Shown: positions 7,933-16,460 of the stretch, in pieces
Layout of the letters: each line of letters opens with the position of its first letter
Position numbering within the stretch: the first letter of the stretch is position 1
Assembly (NCBI RefSeq): GCF_001701045.1
Contig: NZ_CP016757.1
Coordinates: 310,001-374,000 of the forward strand
Direction: 5' to 3'
DNA length: 64,000 nucleotides
Source of the DNA: Cloacibacillus porcorum
GTDB taxonomy: Bacteria > Synergistota > Synergistia > Synergistales > Synergistaceae
The notes under the pieces: generated by a model
What the model was told of the DNA's origin: nothing
Database searches by the model: none
What the model saw: the letters and a program-made list of their open reading frames with translations, nothing else
Position numbers and translations under genes: made by a program

Positions 7933-8763
7933 CTACAGCCGCTCGTCGACCTCTCCGATGAATCTCTTCTGCTGCCACAGCCATTGTTCCGGAAACTGCA
8001 GTATGCGCCTTTCCAGCTCCCTGTTTATCTGCAGCGTCAAAAAGTCGACCTCGGTCATATCCCCCTGCGCGCCGTCTTCGGGAGGAAAGCCGATATTTAT
8101 CCTGCATCGGTAGGGAGATATCCGGGTGCAGGTGACGACCAGTACCGCAGCTTCACTCAGCAGCGCGCAGCGGGCGGCAAGCGTACCGGTATTCGCCATT
8201 TGCCCGAGAAAGGGCAGTTGGGAGCCGCTGCTCCCTCCGTGCCGGTCTCCCGCGACGCAAATGACGTCGCTCTTCTGAAACTCGAAAGCGAGTAGTTCTG
8301 ACAGCGATTTGTCATTTAAAGCGGATATTTCATCATGCCTGCCGAAGAGGCACGAAAAACGCATCTGTCCCTCCATCCAGGCGGCGATGAGCGGCCAGTT
8401 GCCCAGGCAAGCCGATACGGCAATGACCCGTCTGCCGTTTGAAATAGCCTTCTCAATGTGTTCGAATCCCCTGACCTCAGCGGCGACCCTGTTCACGTAA
8501 GCGGGGTCCTTCTGCCATGCGGCGTATTCGAAAAAGCTCCATAAGAGGTTTTTATACGATTCCTTCATTATTTGCTCTCTCTTGAACTTCGGCTTTGAGG
8601 GAAAGACGAACTCCAGGTTACGTCTGGCGATGTCTCTGCGCGGTCCCGCGATCCCGGCGAGTATGCAAAAAAATTCCACGGCTAACTTTGCTGTGAGCCC
8701 CTCTCTTTTGATAGTTTTGTTGAACAGCGAAAAAAAATTATCCCGGCAAAAAATGTCCGACAT
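7933..8763 (-). CDS. LpxL/HtrB-like acyltransferase lacking the canonical catalytic dyad
   Basis: 276 residues aligning over the whole length with lysophospholipid/lipid A acyltransferases: RRDIARRNLEFVFP near the N-terminus, the active-site strand VIAVSACLGNWPLIAAW, and the C-terminal PEQWLWQQKRF. Normally the active site reads H-(x)4-D/E (for example HLGNWE). Here His is Cys and the acidic residue is Pro, so acyl transfer by the usual mechanism is doubtful. Family members act at the inner membrane on lipid A precursors or other lipids. It sits 33 bp after the bactofilin gene in an envelope cluster with a polysaccharide deacetylase. Confidence 0.85.
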   Translation of the reverse strand: MSDIFCRDNFFSLFNKTIKREGLTAKLAVEFFCILAGIAGPRRDIARRNLEFVFPSKPKFKREQIMKESYKNLLWSFFEYAAWQKDPAYVNRVAAEVRGFEHIEKAISNGRRVIAVSACLGNWPLIAAWMEGQMRFSCLFGRHDEISALNDKSLSELLAFEFQKSDVICVAGDRHGGSSGSQLPFLGQMANTGTLAARCALLSEAAVLVVTCTRISPYRCRINIGFPPEDGAQGDMTEVDFLTLQINRELERRILQFPEQWLWQQKRFIGEVDERL

Positions 8764-8796
8764 GACTATACAGCGACGCCTATTCCCGGCGTCCCG

Positions 8797-9450
8797 CTAT
8801 TCCCCCGCCTGGATTCTCATCCTGGTTTCTTCCGATCTGTTCTGCGGGTCGCCGTTCAGCGCTGCGCTGCCGATGGTTACCTCGCCGCAGATAACGCCGC
8901 CTCTTTCAATCGCTATCATGTTCGTCGTGACGCTGCCGATGACGAAAGCTCCCTGTCTGAAATAGGCGTCCGCAGACGACGAGATGTTCCCCGATACCTT
9001 GCCGTCCACAAATATCTCCTTGGATATCATCGAGCCGACGATCTCCGTGTCTTTGCCTATCTTTATCGTGCCCTCCGCGGCGAGGTCCCCGGTGATCTTG
9101 CATGCCTTGAGGTCGATATTTTCTCCCGAGATATTCCCTTCAACGCTGCCTGATATGACGATGTCGCCTTTGGTGATGACATTTCCAATGATGCTGCCGC
9201 GTATATCCAAACTTCCTTTCGAAACGACCTCGCCGTTGATGGCAGTATCTTCGGAGATGACAGAGGGATCAGATTTTTTGCGGTCATTCTTCCTTGGCTG
9301 TGTAAGTACCAGCTTAGGCGCCGCAGTCTCCGCCTCTGTGACAAGCGCGGCGATGTCCTGTTTCTCCGTCGGTCTCTCTTCCCTATTCTGGTTTTTATGC
9401 AACAGGAATATCTCTTTTAAGGCGGTTTTGAAATTCTGGCGATAATCCAT
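8797..9450 (-). CDS. Bactofilin (polymer-forming cytoskeletal protein)
   Basis: 217 residues with a charged N-terminal tail of about 65 residues, a central right-handed beta-helix (about 65-195), and a short C-terminal tail. The beta-helix shows the repeating pattern of bactofilins (INGEVVSKGSLDIRGSIIGN, VISGSVEGNI and so on). Bactofilins polymerise without nucleotide on the inner membrane and recruit cell-wall or polar proteins. The flanking polysaccharide deacetylase and acyltransferase genes on the same strand support a role in envelope shaping. Confidence 0.93.
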   Translation of the reverse strand: MDYRQNFKTALKEIFLLHKNQNREERPTEKQDIAALVTEAETAAPKLVLTQPRKNDRKKSDPSVISEDTAINGEVVSKGSLDIRGSIIGNVITKGDIVISGSVEGNISGENIDLKACKITGDLAAEGTIKIGKDTEIVGSMISKEIFVDGKVSGNISSSADAYFRQGAFVIGSVTTNMIAIERGGVICGEVTIGSAALNGDPQNRSEETRMRIQAGE

Positions 9451-9470
9451 GAATTCTTTCTCCCTATCTC

Positions 9471-10382
9471 TTATTTTATGTGTGTAAACGTGATGGGCCT
9501 GTCTTCGTTGCCGAGCGCTTTAAAAATGTAATTCTCTTTTTTTAAGCGCAGAATGATCTGTTCAAGCGAGGTGAGCGAGAGTTCCGAAGTATCATGCATC
9601 AGGACGATATTTGGCTGGTCCCGCCTAACGTTGTTCGCCACGTTGTCGATGATGTTCTTTTTTATCGTCTTTTTGACGGCATCTCCCGCGGAGACGTTCC
9701 AGTCATAAAATTTGAACCCGCGGCGCAGCATTTCAGCCGTCAGCTCTCCGTATATACGGGAATTGAAGACGTTTATACTGCCTCCGGGAAAGCGGAATAT
9801 GGCGCACCTGTCGCCTGTTGCGCGGTATATCGCATCCTTGGCCATTGAAAAATCTTTGAGATATGAATCCACATTCATATATATCTGGAGGTATTTATGG
9901 CTGTACGTATGGACGCCGATGGCGTGTCCTTCGCTCTTTATCCTTCTTACCACTGAGGGGTATCTTTGTACGTTTGTCCCAACCAGAAAAAATGTCGCCT
10001 GAACGCCGTGCTTTTTTAGGAGGTCCAAAAAGGCCGGCGTATATTTCGAGGGACCGTCGTCGAAGGTCAGGTACACGACGCCATCCTGAAGCTCCCTCTC
10101 CTGCCCAGCTGCGCCGTAAAGTTCACTGTAGGCGCTCTGATAGCTAAAAGATGGAGGGCGGTTTTGGGGCGTGCCGTCGCTTTCAGAAAGAGATTTTTTA
10201 TCGTACTGCAAATCGGATACGCGCTCCTTTTTTATTTCTGGCGGTTCTTTCCGTATAAAAACATCTATAAGATATTTGCCGGACAATACAGCCATAAGCA
10301 GCAGTGCCAAAATGATTAAATGCCTAAAAAATGCAACGCTTCCAAAATAACGCATCAGCCACCGCCTGAATCCTGTAAACAA
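9471..10382 (-). CDS. Membrane-anchored polysaccharide deacetylase (CE4/NodB domain)
   Basis: 303 residues. One transmembrane helix (about 20-38) anchors the protein with the catalytic domain outside the cytoplasm. The NodB motifs are all present: TFDDGPS (about 105, catalytic base and metal Asp), HTYSH (about 158, metal His pair), RFPGGS, DWNVSAGD and LMHDT (about 260). It probably removes N-acetyl groups from peptidoglycan or another amino-sugar polymer. It lies 20 bp upstream of the bactofilin gene in the same direction, so the two are likely cotranscribed. Confidence 0.92.
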   Translation of the reverse strand: MFTGFRRWLMRYFGSVAFFRHLIILALLLMAVLSGKYLIDVFIRKEPPEIKKERVSDLQYDKKSLSESDGTPQNRPPSFSYQSAYSELYGAAGQERELQDGVVYLTFDDGPSKYTPAFLDLLKKHGVQATFFLVGTNVQRYPSVVRRIKSEGHAIGVHTYSHKYLQIYMNVDSYLKDFSMAKDAIYRATGDRCAIFRFPGGSINVFNSRIYGELTAEMLRRGFKFYDWNVSAGDAVKKTIKKNIIDNVANNVRRDQPNIVLMHDTSELSLTSLEQIILRLKKENYIFKALGNEDRPITFTHIK

Positions 10383-10777
10383 AGAGATATTCCATCTGGG
10401 CTTTATCTTCTCATGTAGGTGAGTATATCAATAATTCTTGCAGAATGCAATTAAAAATAAGTGCAAAATAATTGTAATAACGGTTGCATGTATACATATT
10501 ATATGAATTGCAAAATTCAAGACATTCTGTGCGGGAAAACAGATGAAAACGCAGAAAAGATAAAAATATGTTGTGGCAAGTAAGGTTTGGCGCAAAGCGA
10601 AGAGTCGGGAAAGCCATTTTAAATGGCGGTCTTTGCCTCGCAGCTCATGGTAAAATAAAGGTCATTGAAAACGGGAAAGGACGCTTCCAATTTTCGCTTC
10701 GGTAATTGCCGTGCGGAAGGATAAGAACGTGCGAATGTTTCATGACGGCTATCTAGACGATCAAGAGGTGTATGTTC
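10383..10777. other. 395-bp intergenic region with a structured segment
   Basis: No credible gene. From about 10573 to 10640 the plus strand can fold: GGCAA pairs with TTGCC about 60 nt later, and the hairpin GCCATTT/AAATGGC lies inside. The internal GCGCAAAGC resembles a conserved box of c-di-GMP-I (GEMM) riboswitches, but the usual second stem is not evident. It precedes the small RHH gene. Confidence 0.25.
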
Positions 10778-10966
10778 ATGTGGAAAATTCAAAAGGGATC
10801 AACCAGCGTGAGCCGTACGTTCAGGCTGCCCGAGGAGATGGTGGAGGTGCTGGAGTCGCTGGCTTCGGAGAACAGGCTGTCCCTGAACCAGCTCGTCATT
10901 CAATGTCTAAGGTATTCTCTCGAACATCTCGATCCTCCGGAAGGAACAAACCCTAAAGAAAGATAG
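10778..10966 (+). CDS. Small ribbon-helix-helix (Arc/CopG-type) DNA-binding protein
   Basis: 62 residues from the ATG at 10778, which has AAGAGGTG 7 nt upstream; an ATG at 10772 in the same frame is too close to that site. The segment VSRTFRLPEEMVEVLESLASENRLSLNQLVIQCLRYSLEHL has the RHH pattern: a short basic/polar beta strand followed by two helices. RHH proteins bind DNA as dimers and commonly act as antitoxins or autoregulators, but no toxin gene is adjacent. It stands alone behind a long, possibly structured leader. Confidence 0.75.
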   Translation: MWKIQKGSTSVSRTFRLPEEMVEVLESLASENRLSLNQLVIQCLRYSLEHLDPPEGTNPKER

Positions 10967-11083
10967 ACACAGCCGTACTGCGTCTCGTAAACGTCATTAA
11001 AAAATGAAAACAGCTGGCCGCAGATGCACAGGACGTCTTTATTTTTCATTTATGCCAGACAGCCAGCCCTCCCTGCTTAATTT

Positions 11084-11668
11084 TTAAATATCGATCAGCA
11101 TTGAAACGGCGCAGTAGACGAGCAGCAGCGCCATGATGGCGTTTACCGGTCGGCTGTATCTCTTGAAAAGTATCTCAAAGAGCGCGCCGAAGGCCGCCCA
11201 GCAGAGCGTGCAGGCGAAGCCGACGAAGGCGAGGAATACGACGAAGGCCGCGATGACCGGCAGCCCGTGATAGTAGGGCAGGATGAACGAAGACATCGTC
11301 GTTATGCAGTACAGGATCACCTTTACGTTGACGAACTGCAGCGCCATCCCCGAGAGAAAAGTATTCGTAACGGCCCGTCCGCCCTTTTCATGAGGCGCGT
11401 CGCGCCACACGGTCCAGGCGAGCCACAAGATATAGGCCGCGCCGACATAGAGCATGAGCGGTTTTACGGAAGGGATGACGTCGTATAACAGCGAGCTGAA
11501 AAGCGCGCTGAGAGACATCACGACGAGAAAGCCCGCAAAGACGCCGAAATTGAATGGCAGGGACCTTCTGAAGCCATACCGGCTCGCGTTGGACATCGAC
11601 ATGATATTGTTGGGGCCGGGGGTAATGGCGGTAAGAATGACATAGGAGAAAAACGCCGCGAAATTCAT
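11084..11668 (-). CDS. LysE/RhtB-family amino acid exporter
   Basis: 194 residues with about six transmembrane helices. The signature ITPGPNNIMSMSNASRYGFRRSLPFNFGVFAGF is the LysE-family motif (tPGPn...G...g). The protein probably exports an amino acid or derivative. I start it at 11668 (MNFAAFFSY), where the family N-terminus begins; the longer frame back to 11983 reads into the regulator on the other strand. It is divergent from the XRE-cupin regulator. Confidence 0.92.
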   Translation of the reverse strand: MNFAAFFSYVILTAITPGPNNIMSMSNASRYGFRRSLPFNFGVFAGFLVVMSLSALFSSLLYDVIPSVKPLMLYVGAAYILWLAWTVWRDAPHEKGGRAVTNTFLSGMALQFVNVKVILYCITTMSSFILPYYHGLPVIAAFVVFLAFVGFACTLCWAAFGALFEILFKRYSRPVNAIMALLLVYCAVSMLIDI

Positions 11669-11751
11669 AACGATCACTGCCTCGCTTATTTTTTGTATGA
11701 TATAATGAATACGTTCGGACGTTATACTGTCCTTTGTTGGATATACTATAC

Positions 11752-11765
11752 ATATCGTGCGATAT
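11752..11765. promoter_or_regulatory. Palindrome between the LysE exporter and its divergent regulator
   Basis: ATATCGTGCGATAT, 6-bp arms with a 2-nt centre, in the AT-rich divergent promoter region. A candidate binding site for the XRE-cupin regulator. Confidence 0.4.
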
Positions 11766-11792
11766 ATTGTCAATAAGCCAGAGGTGTGTTCT

Positions 11793-12347
11793 ATGGAAAA
11801 TATCAATTCGGTCGTCGCCGACAACCTGAAACGCCTCCGCGATGAGCGGAAGCTGAGCCTGGAGGCGACGGCGAAGCTCTCCGGCGTCAGCAAAAGCATG
11901 TTGGGGCAGATAGAGCGAGGCGAGGCCAACCCCACCGTCTCGACCGTCTGGAAGATCGCGGGCGGCCTGAAGATATCCTTCACCGACCTGATGACGCGCC
12001 CCGAAAAAGATTACGAGACGGTCGACATCAGACAGGTCGAGCCGCTGCTTGAGGACGGGGGCCGTTACCGCAACTTCCCCGTTTTTTCCTTCGACGCCGC
12101 CCGGCGTTTTGAGATGCTCTACGTCGAGATAGACCCCGGCGGCCGCCTGGAGGCCGAACCGCATCCCGCCGGCACGCAGGAATTCATCACCGCCTTCTCC
12201 GGCGAACTCAGCGTCTCCGTCAACGGGGAGACCTTCGCCATCACACGCGGCTCCTCCCTGCGCTTCAAATCCGACGGCCCCCACAGCTACAAAAACACCG
12301 GCGAAGAGATCTGCCGGCTGAGCATGGTCATTTATTATCCGGGGTGA
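11793..12347 (+). CDS. XRE-family regulator with C-terminal cupin domain
   Basis: 184 residues from the ATG at 11793 (AGGTG upstream). Residues about 8-65 are a helix-turn-helix of the XRE/Cro type (LKRLRDERKLSLEATAKLSGVSKSMLGQIERGEANPTVSTVWKIA). Residues about 105-180 form a cupin barrel (PHPAGTQEFITAFSGELSVSVNGE, GSSLRFKSDGPHSYKNTG). This HTH-cupin design is common for regulators of amino-acid or polyamine metabolism and transport. Its divergence from a LysE-type exporter suggests it senses the exported compound. Confidence 0.93.
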   Translation: MENINSVVADNLKRLRDERKLSLEATAKLSGVSKSMLGQIERGEANPTVSTVWKIAGGLKISFTDLMTRPEKDYETVDIRQVEPLLEDGGRYRNFPVFSFDAARRFEMLYVEIDPGGRLEAEPHPAGTQEFITAFSGELSVSVNGETFAITRGSSLRFKSDGPHSYKNTGEEICRLSMVIYYPG

Positions 12348-12453
12348 TGGTCTCCAAAAGATAGATAATTGTGGCTGCTATTACATATAGTTAACCTTAA
12401 AAGAAGCTCTATTTTTTTCTAAAATCTTGCGTGACATATTATGGTTATGGTGG

Positions 12454-12885
12454 TTAATGTTCCATAACTAATACAGTCTGTGTTCTGCCAATTCTTGAAT
12501 ATAAATCAGCTGCTAGGTTATTGAGATTGCTGATATCTTTAACATAAACCTCTAGCATATAGTGATATTCTCCTGATAGTACCCATAAATCATGTACATA
12601 TTCCATTTCTTTGAGCGTGTGGAACATATCTCCGACATATTTATCTGTTTTAACAAGAATAAACGCATGAATACCATATCCCAGTTTTTTTAGATCGATT
12701 TCAGCATGGTATCCTGCAATAATACCTCTTTCTTCAAGTTTCTTGGTTCGTTCATACACTCTGGGAATGGATAAATTTACTCTGTCAGATAAATCTTTGC
12801 ATGTAATTTTAGAGTTTTTCGTAAGCTCTTCTATAATCTTAATATCTATAGAATCAGTTTCTGGTGAAATATCATATCTCATCAT
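12454..12885 (-). CDS. Lrp/AsnC-family transcriptional regulator (AT-rich)
   Basis: 143 residues. An N-terminal AsnC-type winged helix (about 10-60; IDIKIIEELTKNSKITCKDLSDRVNLSIPRVYERTKKLEERGII) is followed by a RAM/Lrp ligand-binding domain (about 68-140). Such regulators sense amino acids and control transport or degradation genes. The gene is strikingly AT-rich compared with the surrounding chromosome and its codon use is unlike its neighbours, suggesting recent transfer. The neighbouring AT-rich spacer and secreted protein genes may have arrived with it, or be its targets. Confidence 0.92.
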   Translation of the reverse strand: MMRYDISPETDSIDIKIIEELTKNSKITCKDLSDRVNLSIPRVYERTKKLEERGIIAGYHAEIDLKKLGYGIHAFILVKTDKYVGDMFHTLKEMEYVHDLWVLSGEYHYMLEVYVKDISNLNNLAADLYSRIGRTQTVLVMEH

Positions 12886-13433
12886 ACCGTAAAAACCTCG
12901 CTTAATATTTATTCAAGATAATTATAAAAAATATATAGAAAGATATCGTGTGTATCAATATATTTTTCTATATCATAAGAAACTGAGCTATAAAATAATA
13001 AATTGTTATTTAAATATTATTTTGTCTTAAAACTTTATTTGATATTAAATATTTTAGCATCATCTATTATATTTACGCAATATCATTAGAAAATATATTT
13101 TTATAGCTAGAAAACAATAAAATATTATCAATTAATTAGCAATAACTTCAAGTATTGTAGCTACTCTGATGTTTTACGCAAATACATATGATTTAGGATC
13201 GTGATATTTCAAAGGATAAAGCCTATATAAAAATTATTGCCTTTCAACTAAAAAACAAGAAATTAAATAAACTATCCTGTCTATTGCCAAACTTAATCTA
13301 TATTCAACATTTAATGGATCTAATATACTGATATAAATATATTAATCGGTCGATTATTTGTGTAATTAGTTAGTGAAAACACAATTTTTATTGTGTTTTT
13401 GCTGTTGGTTCTGTGCCTATTTGGAGGTGTCAT
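12886..13433. other. AT-rich intergenic region (548 bp)
   Basis: No open frame worth calling on either strand. The sequence is overwhelmingly A/T with many short near-palindromes and would be intrinsically bent. The 3' end has a perfect 10-bp stem, AAAACACAAT-TTTT-ATTGTGTTTT (13376-13399), which could be a terminator in either direction or a protein-binding site for the following gene. Confidence 0.5.
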
Positions 13434-14069
13434 ATGTTAGATTTTAATATTATCCGGTGGACAAAACTATTCGTTGTCTTGGCAATCGTGCTGTATTTTC
13501 CCGCAAAGCTTGAGGCAGGAGAAGTATACAAATCGCATTACGCGACGTTTTGCGCGGCGCACGAGAATTTATCCAGTAGTTTGAGCAGCGATGTGAAGAA
13601 ATATTATCTTGAGAGTCATGCGGCCTTTATGAAATATTTAGCGGCCGAGAGGGAAAATCTTGCAATTTTTCACGGTGTCCTTGTTACTAGAAAAAAGGAA
13701 AAGCTTTATATATACAGAGACACGCTCAACGCCATTTTAAAGAGGCGTATCGCAGAGCTGGAGTCCCTTCATGAAAACAACGGGGTATGGTTTTCGCTGA
13801 AAACGCGGGATAATTTGGCGCGCGCCTTTGCCGCCGTCAATCAGCGCGTCCCTTACGACAGGGGGGAGAAACTGCGCCCTACCTTTAGAGATGCCGACCG
13901 GGCCTGGAAGGAATATGTCAGAGCCGAGAGGATCTTTTACTCTATATATTTCAAAGATGATCAAACAGCTCCGGAGAGCTGCGATAGAGTCCTTCGTGAG
14001 TTAAGGACCCGAGATCTGCTTCTGGAGCACAAAGGGGTGGCTGCGATAAAAATAGAAAAAGAAGAATAG
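13434..14069 (+). CDS. Secreted protein of unknown function (possibly LprI-like)
   Basis: 211 residues from the ATG at 13434, preceded by GGAGGT. Residues about 1-28 form a signal peptide (basic/aromatic start, hydrophobic LFVVLAIVLYF, cleavage near LEA-GE). The mature part is helical and charged. Its last half contains RPTFRDADRAWKEYVRAE, similar in style to the 'qraW..Yrda' repeat of the LprI / DUF1311 family, a weak resemblance. It is 64 bp upstream of the M14 peptidase and in the same direction, so the two secreted proteins may be coexpressed. Function not recognised. Confidence 0.65.
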   Translation: MLDFNIIRWTKLFVVLAIVLYFPAKLEAGEVYKSHYATFCAAHENLSSSLSSDVKKYYLESHAAFMKYLAAERENLAIFHGVLVTRKKEKLYIYRDTLNAILKRRIAELESLHENNGVWFSLKTRDNLARAFAAVNQRVPYDRGEKLRPTFRDADRAWKEYVRAERIFYSIYFKDDQTAPESCDRVLRELRTRDLLLEHKGVAAIKIEKEE

Positions 14070-14133
14070 CTTGATTGGTGTCTATTGTTCTCTGTGAAAG
14101 TATCTGTACTTGTGTGGCGGAAAGGGGTATGTA

Positions 14134-15957
14134 ATGAAGAAGTTGGTAAATATTTTTGTGACAACGGTTTTTATTGGGCTGGCGGCAGTGCTTCCGGCGC
14201 AGGCTATCTCTCTTGACGAGATGAAAACGCCGGCAGAGGCGTCGAATTACACGAGAACATCTTCAAGTCAGGAAGTTATTGATTTTTGTAAGGAAGTTGC
14301 CAAGCAAAGTGGCGGCAGGATACGTGTCGACCATATCGGCTATTCTCCGATGGGCAAAGAGATGATCGTTTTAGTTATGGGTAACCCAGCCCCGAAGGGT
14401 CCGGAAGAGGTTGGCGGCGACAAGGTCGTATGCTATTTGAATAACAACATCCATTCGGGCGAGATCGAGGGCAAGGAGGCCTCTTTGATTCTGGCGCGCG
14501 AGATAGCTCAGGGGAAGCATGACAAGATACTCAAGGACGTAGTCATCGTATTGAATCCGAATCATAACCTCGACGGGAACGACATGCTCGGTGAACACCG
14601 GATAGACTCTCAGCCGGAGCCAAGGCTTGTAGGTTCAAGGCTTACCTCTCAGGGGCTTAATCTTAACCGTGACTTTACGAAGCTCGAACAGCCGGAGACC
14701 AAAGCGATCATGAAGGTGATCAAGAGGTGGCAGCCCTCGCTTATCCTCGACGCGCACGCGACGGACGGTTCCCGTATACGCCACGCCGTAACCTATCACT
14801 GGTCGTATAATGCGAATACGGACAAGGAGCTTGCGGATTTTAACTCTAAAGTCTTCATCCCCGCGGCGATGGGGAAAGGCTCGATGCTCGATGTCAAATA
14901 TGGCAGGACCACGCGCCCCTACGGGAATTTCTTCAAGCCCGGAGAAGATTGGGAGGTGGACGACCCTAACGGAGGTTACTGGTCCAAGACGGCCGACGAG
15001 GACCTTCCCAGATATGCTTTTAACTATGTCGGATTACGTAAAATGGTCTCCGTGCTGCTGGAGTGCTATTCTTGGGATCCCTACAAGACACGTGTGGAAA
15101 CTCAGTATGCCTGTATTTACGGCACTATTGCGGCGCTCTCGAAGCATAAAGACGAGGTCAAGAATTTTGTCCGGAAGCTCAACGAGAAGGAATCAAACAG
15201 GGAGAAGAACGGACTCAACGGTGAAATGGTCGTCCTTACCACCAGCCGCGACGTTACCGAGATGATATCCATAGATTCGTACGAGTATTCCGGTCCCTGG
15301 TCCGCAGAGCTTGACAAGCCCAAGACCTATGAACTGAAGCACCTCAGCACCTTCACCCCGATAACGGAAAGATATCTTCCCGCCTATTATTTTATCCCGG
15401 AGGGCTATTTTAACGTTATTGACAACCTCCTGCTTCATGATGTTGAGGTTTCGCGTCTTAAAGGCGATGTCAACGTTATGGTAAACGAGTTCAAGAATTT
15501 TGACCATGAGATAGACCCTGATTTTGGTTACTATGAGGGGCATACCAGACGTCTTCTTACCAGCGGAGACTGGGTGGAGTCAGAGAAGACGATTCCTGCT
15601 GGAACCTATGTGGTTACTACTTCGCAGCGCAACGGCATGCTGGCCGCCGTCCTTCTTGAGCCCGAATCTAACGACGGTCTTGCGAGCTGGAACTATTTTG
15701 ACACGGGAATAGCCGGCAGAAAGGCAAGCCGGGTTTATCCGGTGTTAAAATCGCTCACGGATTATGCGGCCATTGACAAGAGCAATCTGGAAAAGGTGAC
15801 GGAGACACCGCTTGAGTGGGGGCCTCCAGTGCAATCCGCTGTAAACGGTGGGAGCTCCAGCGGCTGTAATGCGATGGCGGCGGGAGCGGCTGCAGCAGCG
15901 TCGGTTATTTTTTGCGGCCTCTTTATTTGGCGCAGACGGAATACAGATAAAAGTTAG
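14134..15957 (+). CDS. Secreted M14-family zinc carboxypeptidase with Synergist-CTERM-like tail
   Basis: 607 residues from the ATG at 14134. A signal peptide (about 1-25, ending AQA) leads into the peptidase domain. It has the M14 zinc motif NIHSGEIEGKE (about 107), the substrate loop SQGLNLNRDF (about 178), and LDAHATDGSRIRHAVTYHW with the third zinc ligand (about 205). Domains of unknown type fill about 340-560. The C-terminus is GGSSSGCNAMAAG, then a hydrophobic helix, then WRRRN, matching the layout of the Synergist-CTERM sorting/anchoring signal known from this phylum. It is probably an envelope-bound peptidase feeding amino-acid fermentation. Confidence 0.9.
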   Translation: MKKLVNIFVTTVFIGLAAVLPAQAISLDEMKTPAEASNYTRTSSSQEVIDFCKEVAKQSGGRIRVDHIGYSPMGKEMIVLVMGNPAPKGPEEVGGDKVVCYLNNNIHSGEIEGKEASLILAREIAQGKHDKILKDVVIVLNPNHNLDGNDMLGEHRIDSQPEPRLVGSRLTSQGLNLNRDFTKLEQPETKAIMKVIKRWQPSLILDAHATDGSRIRHAVTYHWSYNANTDKELADFNSKVFIPAAMGKGSMLDVKYGRTTRPYGNFFKPGEDWEVDDPNGGYWSKTADEDLPRYAFNYVGLRKMVSVLLECYSWDPYKTRVETQYACIYGTIAALSKHKDEVKNFVRKLNEKESNREKNGLNGEMVVLTTSRDVTEMISIDSYEYSGPWSAELDKPKTYELKHLSTFTPITERYLPAYYFIPEGYFNVIDNLLLHDVEVSRLKGDVNVMVNEFKNFDHEIDPDFGYYEGHTRRLLTSGDWVESEKTIPAGTYVVTTSQRNGMLAAVLLEPESNDGLASWNYFDTGIAGRKASRVYPVLKSLTDYAAIDKSNLEKVTETPLEWGPPVQSAVNGGSSSGCNAMAAGAAAAASVIFCGLFIWRRRNTDKS

Positions 15958-15982
15958 ATATATAAAGTAATCACGGCCTGTA

Positions 15983-16018
15983 ATTCCCGACGGCACCTTT
16001 TATGGTGTCGCCGGGAAT
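15983..16018 (+). terminator. Hairpin downstream of the M14 peptidase
   Basis: ATTCCCGACGGCACC and GGTGTCGCCGGGAAT pair across a 6-nt loop, with one mismatch and one G-U pair. No strong U tract follows, so termination efficiency is uncertain. Confidence 0.45.
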
Positions 16019-16059
16019 ATTTGTGTTTAGGTATTTTTCCGTGATTTTCATAAAACCGC

Positions 16060-16089
16060 TTGACAAAAAATCCAGAGTAGTAATATCAT
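16060..16089 (+). promoter_or_regulatory. Promoter of the T-box operon
   Basis: Consensus TTGACA at 16060-16065 with TATCAT at 16084-16089 (18-bp spacer). Transcription would begin near 16096, about 40-50 nt before the T-box stem I. Confidence 0.6.
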
Positions 16090-16138
16090 AAGAAAATACA
16101 GTCTTGATTTATAACTTTTCAGGACTATGGTAATTGAA

Positions 16139-16402
16139 TAGCGGCAAACGCGATGATGGAGTTACGGTCATTACAGATAGGTTTACAGAGAGCCGGCACG
16201 CAGGTGAGAGCCGGAACCGAAGGGTAGTGAAGCGGTCTCGCTCCGGAGCGGAGTCCCCTAAGGCGAAAGCTGTTAAGGGATTACGGCTGGCCCCGTTATA
16301 GGCGCCAATGAGTGGCCGCGGATATTTTGCGGCAATCAGGGTGGTACCGCGATGATCTGTATATTCGTCCCTGAGGCATGCTATGCCTCAGGGGCTTTTT
16401 TT
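16139..16402 (+). ncRNA. T-box leader (tRNA-sensing antitermination riboswitch)
   Basis: The defining T-box sequence GGGTGGTACCGCG lies at 16339-16351. Upstream, the stem I distal bulge and loop elements (AGAGAGCCGG, GGTGAGAGCCGG) can be seen. A terminator follows at 16369-16402. Stem I can be drawn with TCATTAC pairing to GTAGTGA. The specifier is not certain; CTC (Leu, 16237-16239) is in a suitable place in the lower internal loop and suits the LeuA-like gene downstream, but a fold is needed to confirm it. Uncharged cognate tRNA would switch the operon on. Confidence 0.93.
16369..16402 (+). terminator. T-box terminator
   Basis: CCCTGAGGCAT and ATGCCTCAGGG form a perfect 11-bp stem with a 3-nt loop, followed by a run of seven T. 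It is the attenuating terminator of the T-box leader. Confidence 0.9.
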
Positions 16403-16460
16403 ATGCCCGCGGGGGCGGCGGACATTGGCAGGAATTTAAACCTGGAAACAACAAAAAGGA

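Noticed and set aside
8458-8472. TTCGAATCCC-like string suggesting a tRNA T-arm
   Set aside because: It lies inside the acyltransferase gene and no acceptor, D or anticodon arm can be paired around it.
10411-10617. 68-residue minus-strand frame in the gap before the RHH gene
   Set aside because: AT-rich, Cys/Phe/Tyr-heavy composition without a ribosome site; antisense to the structured segment.
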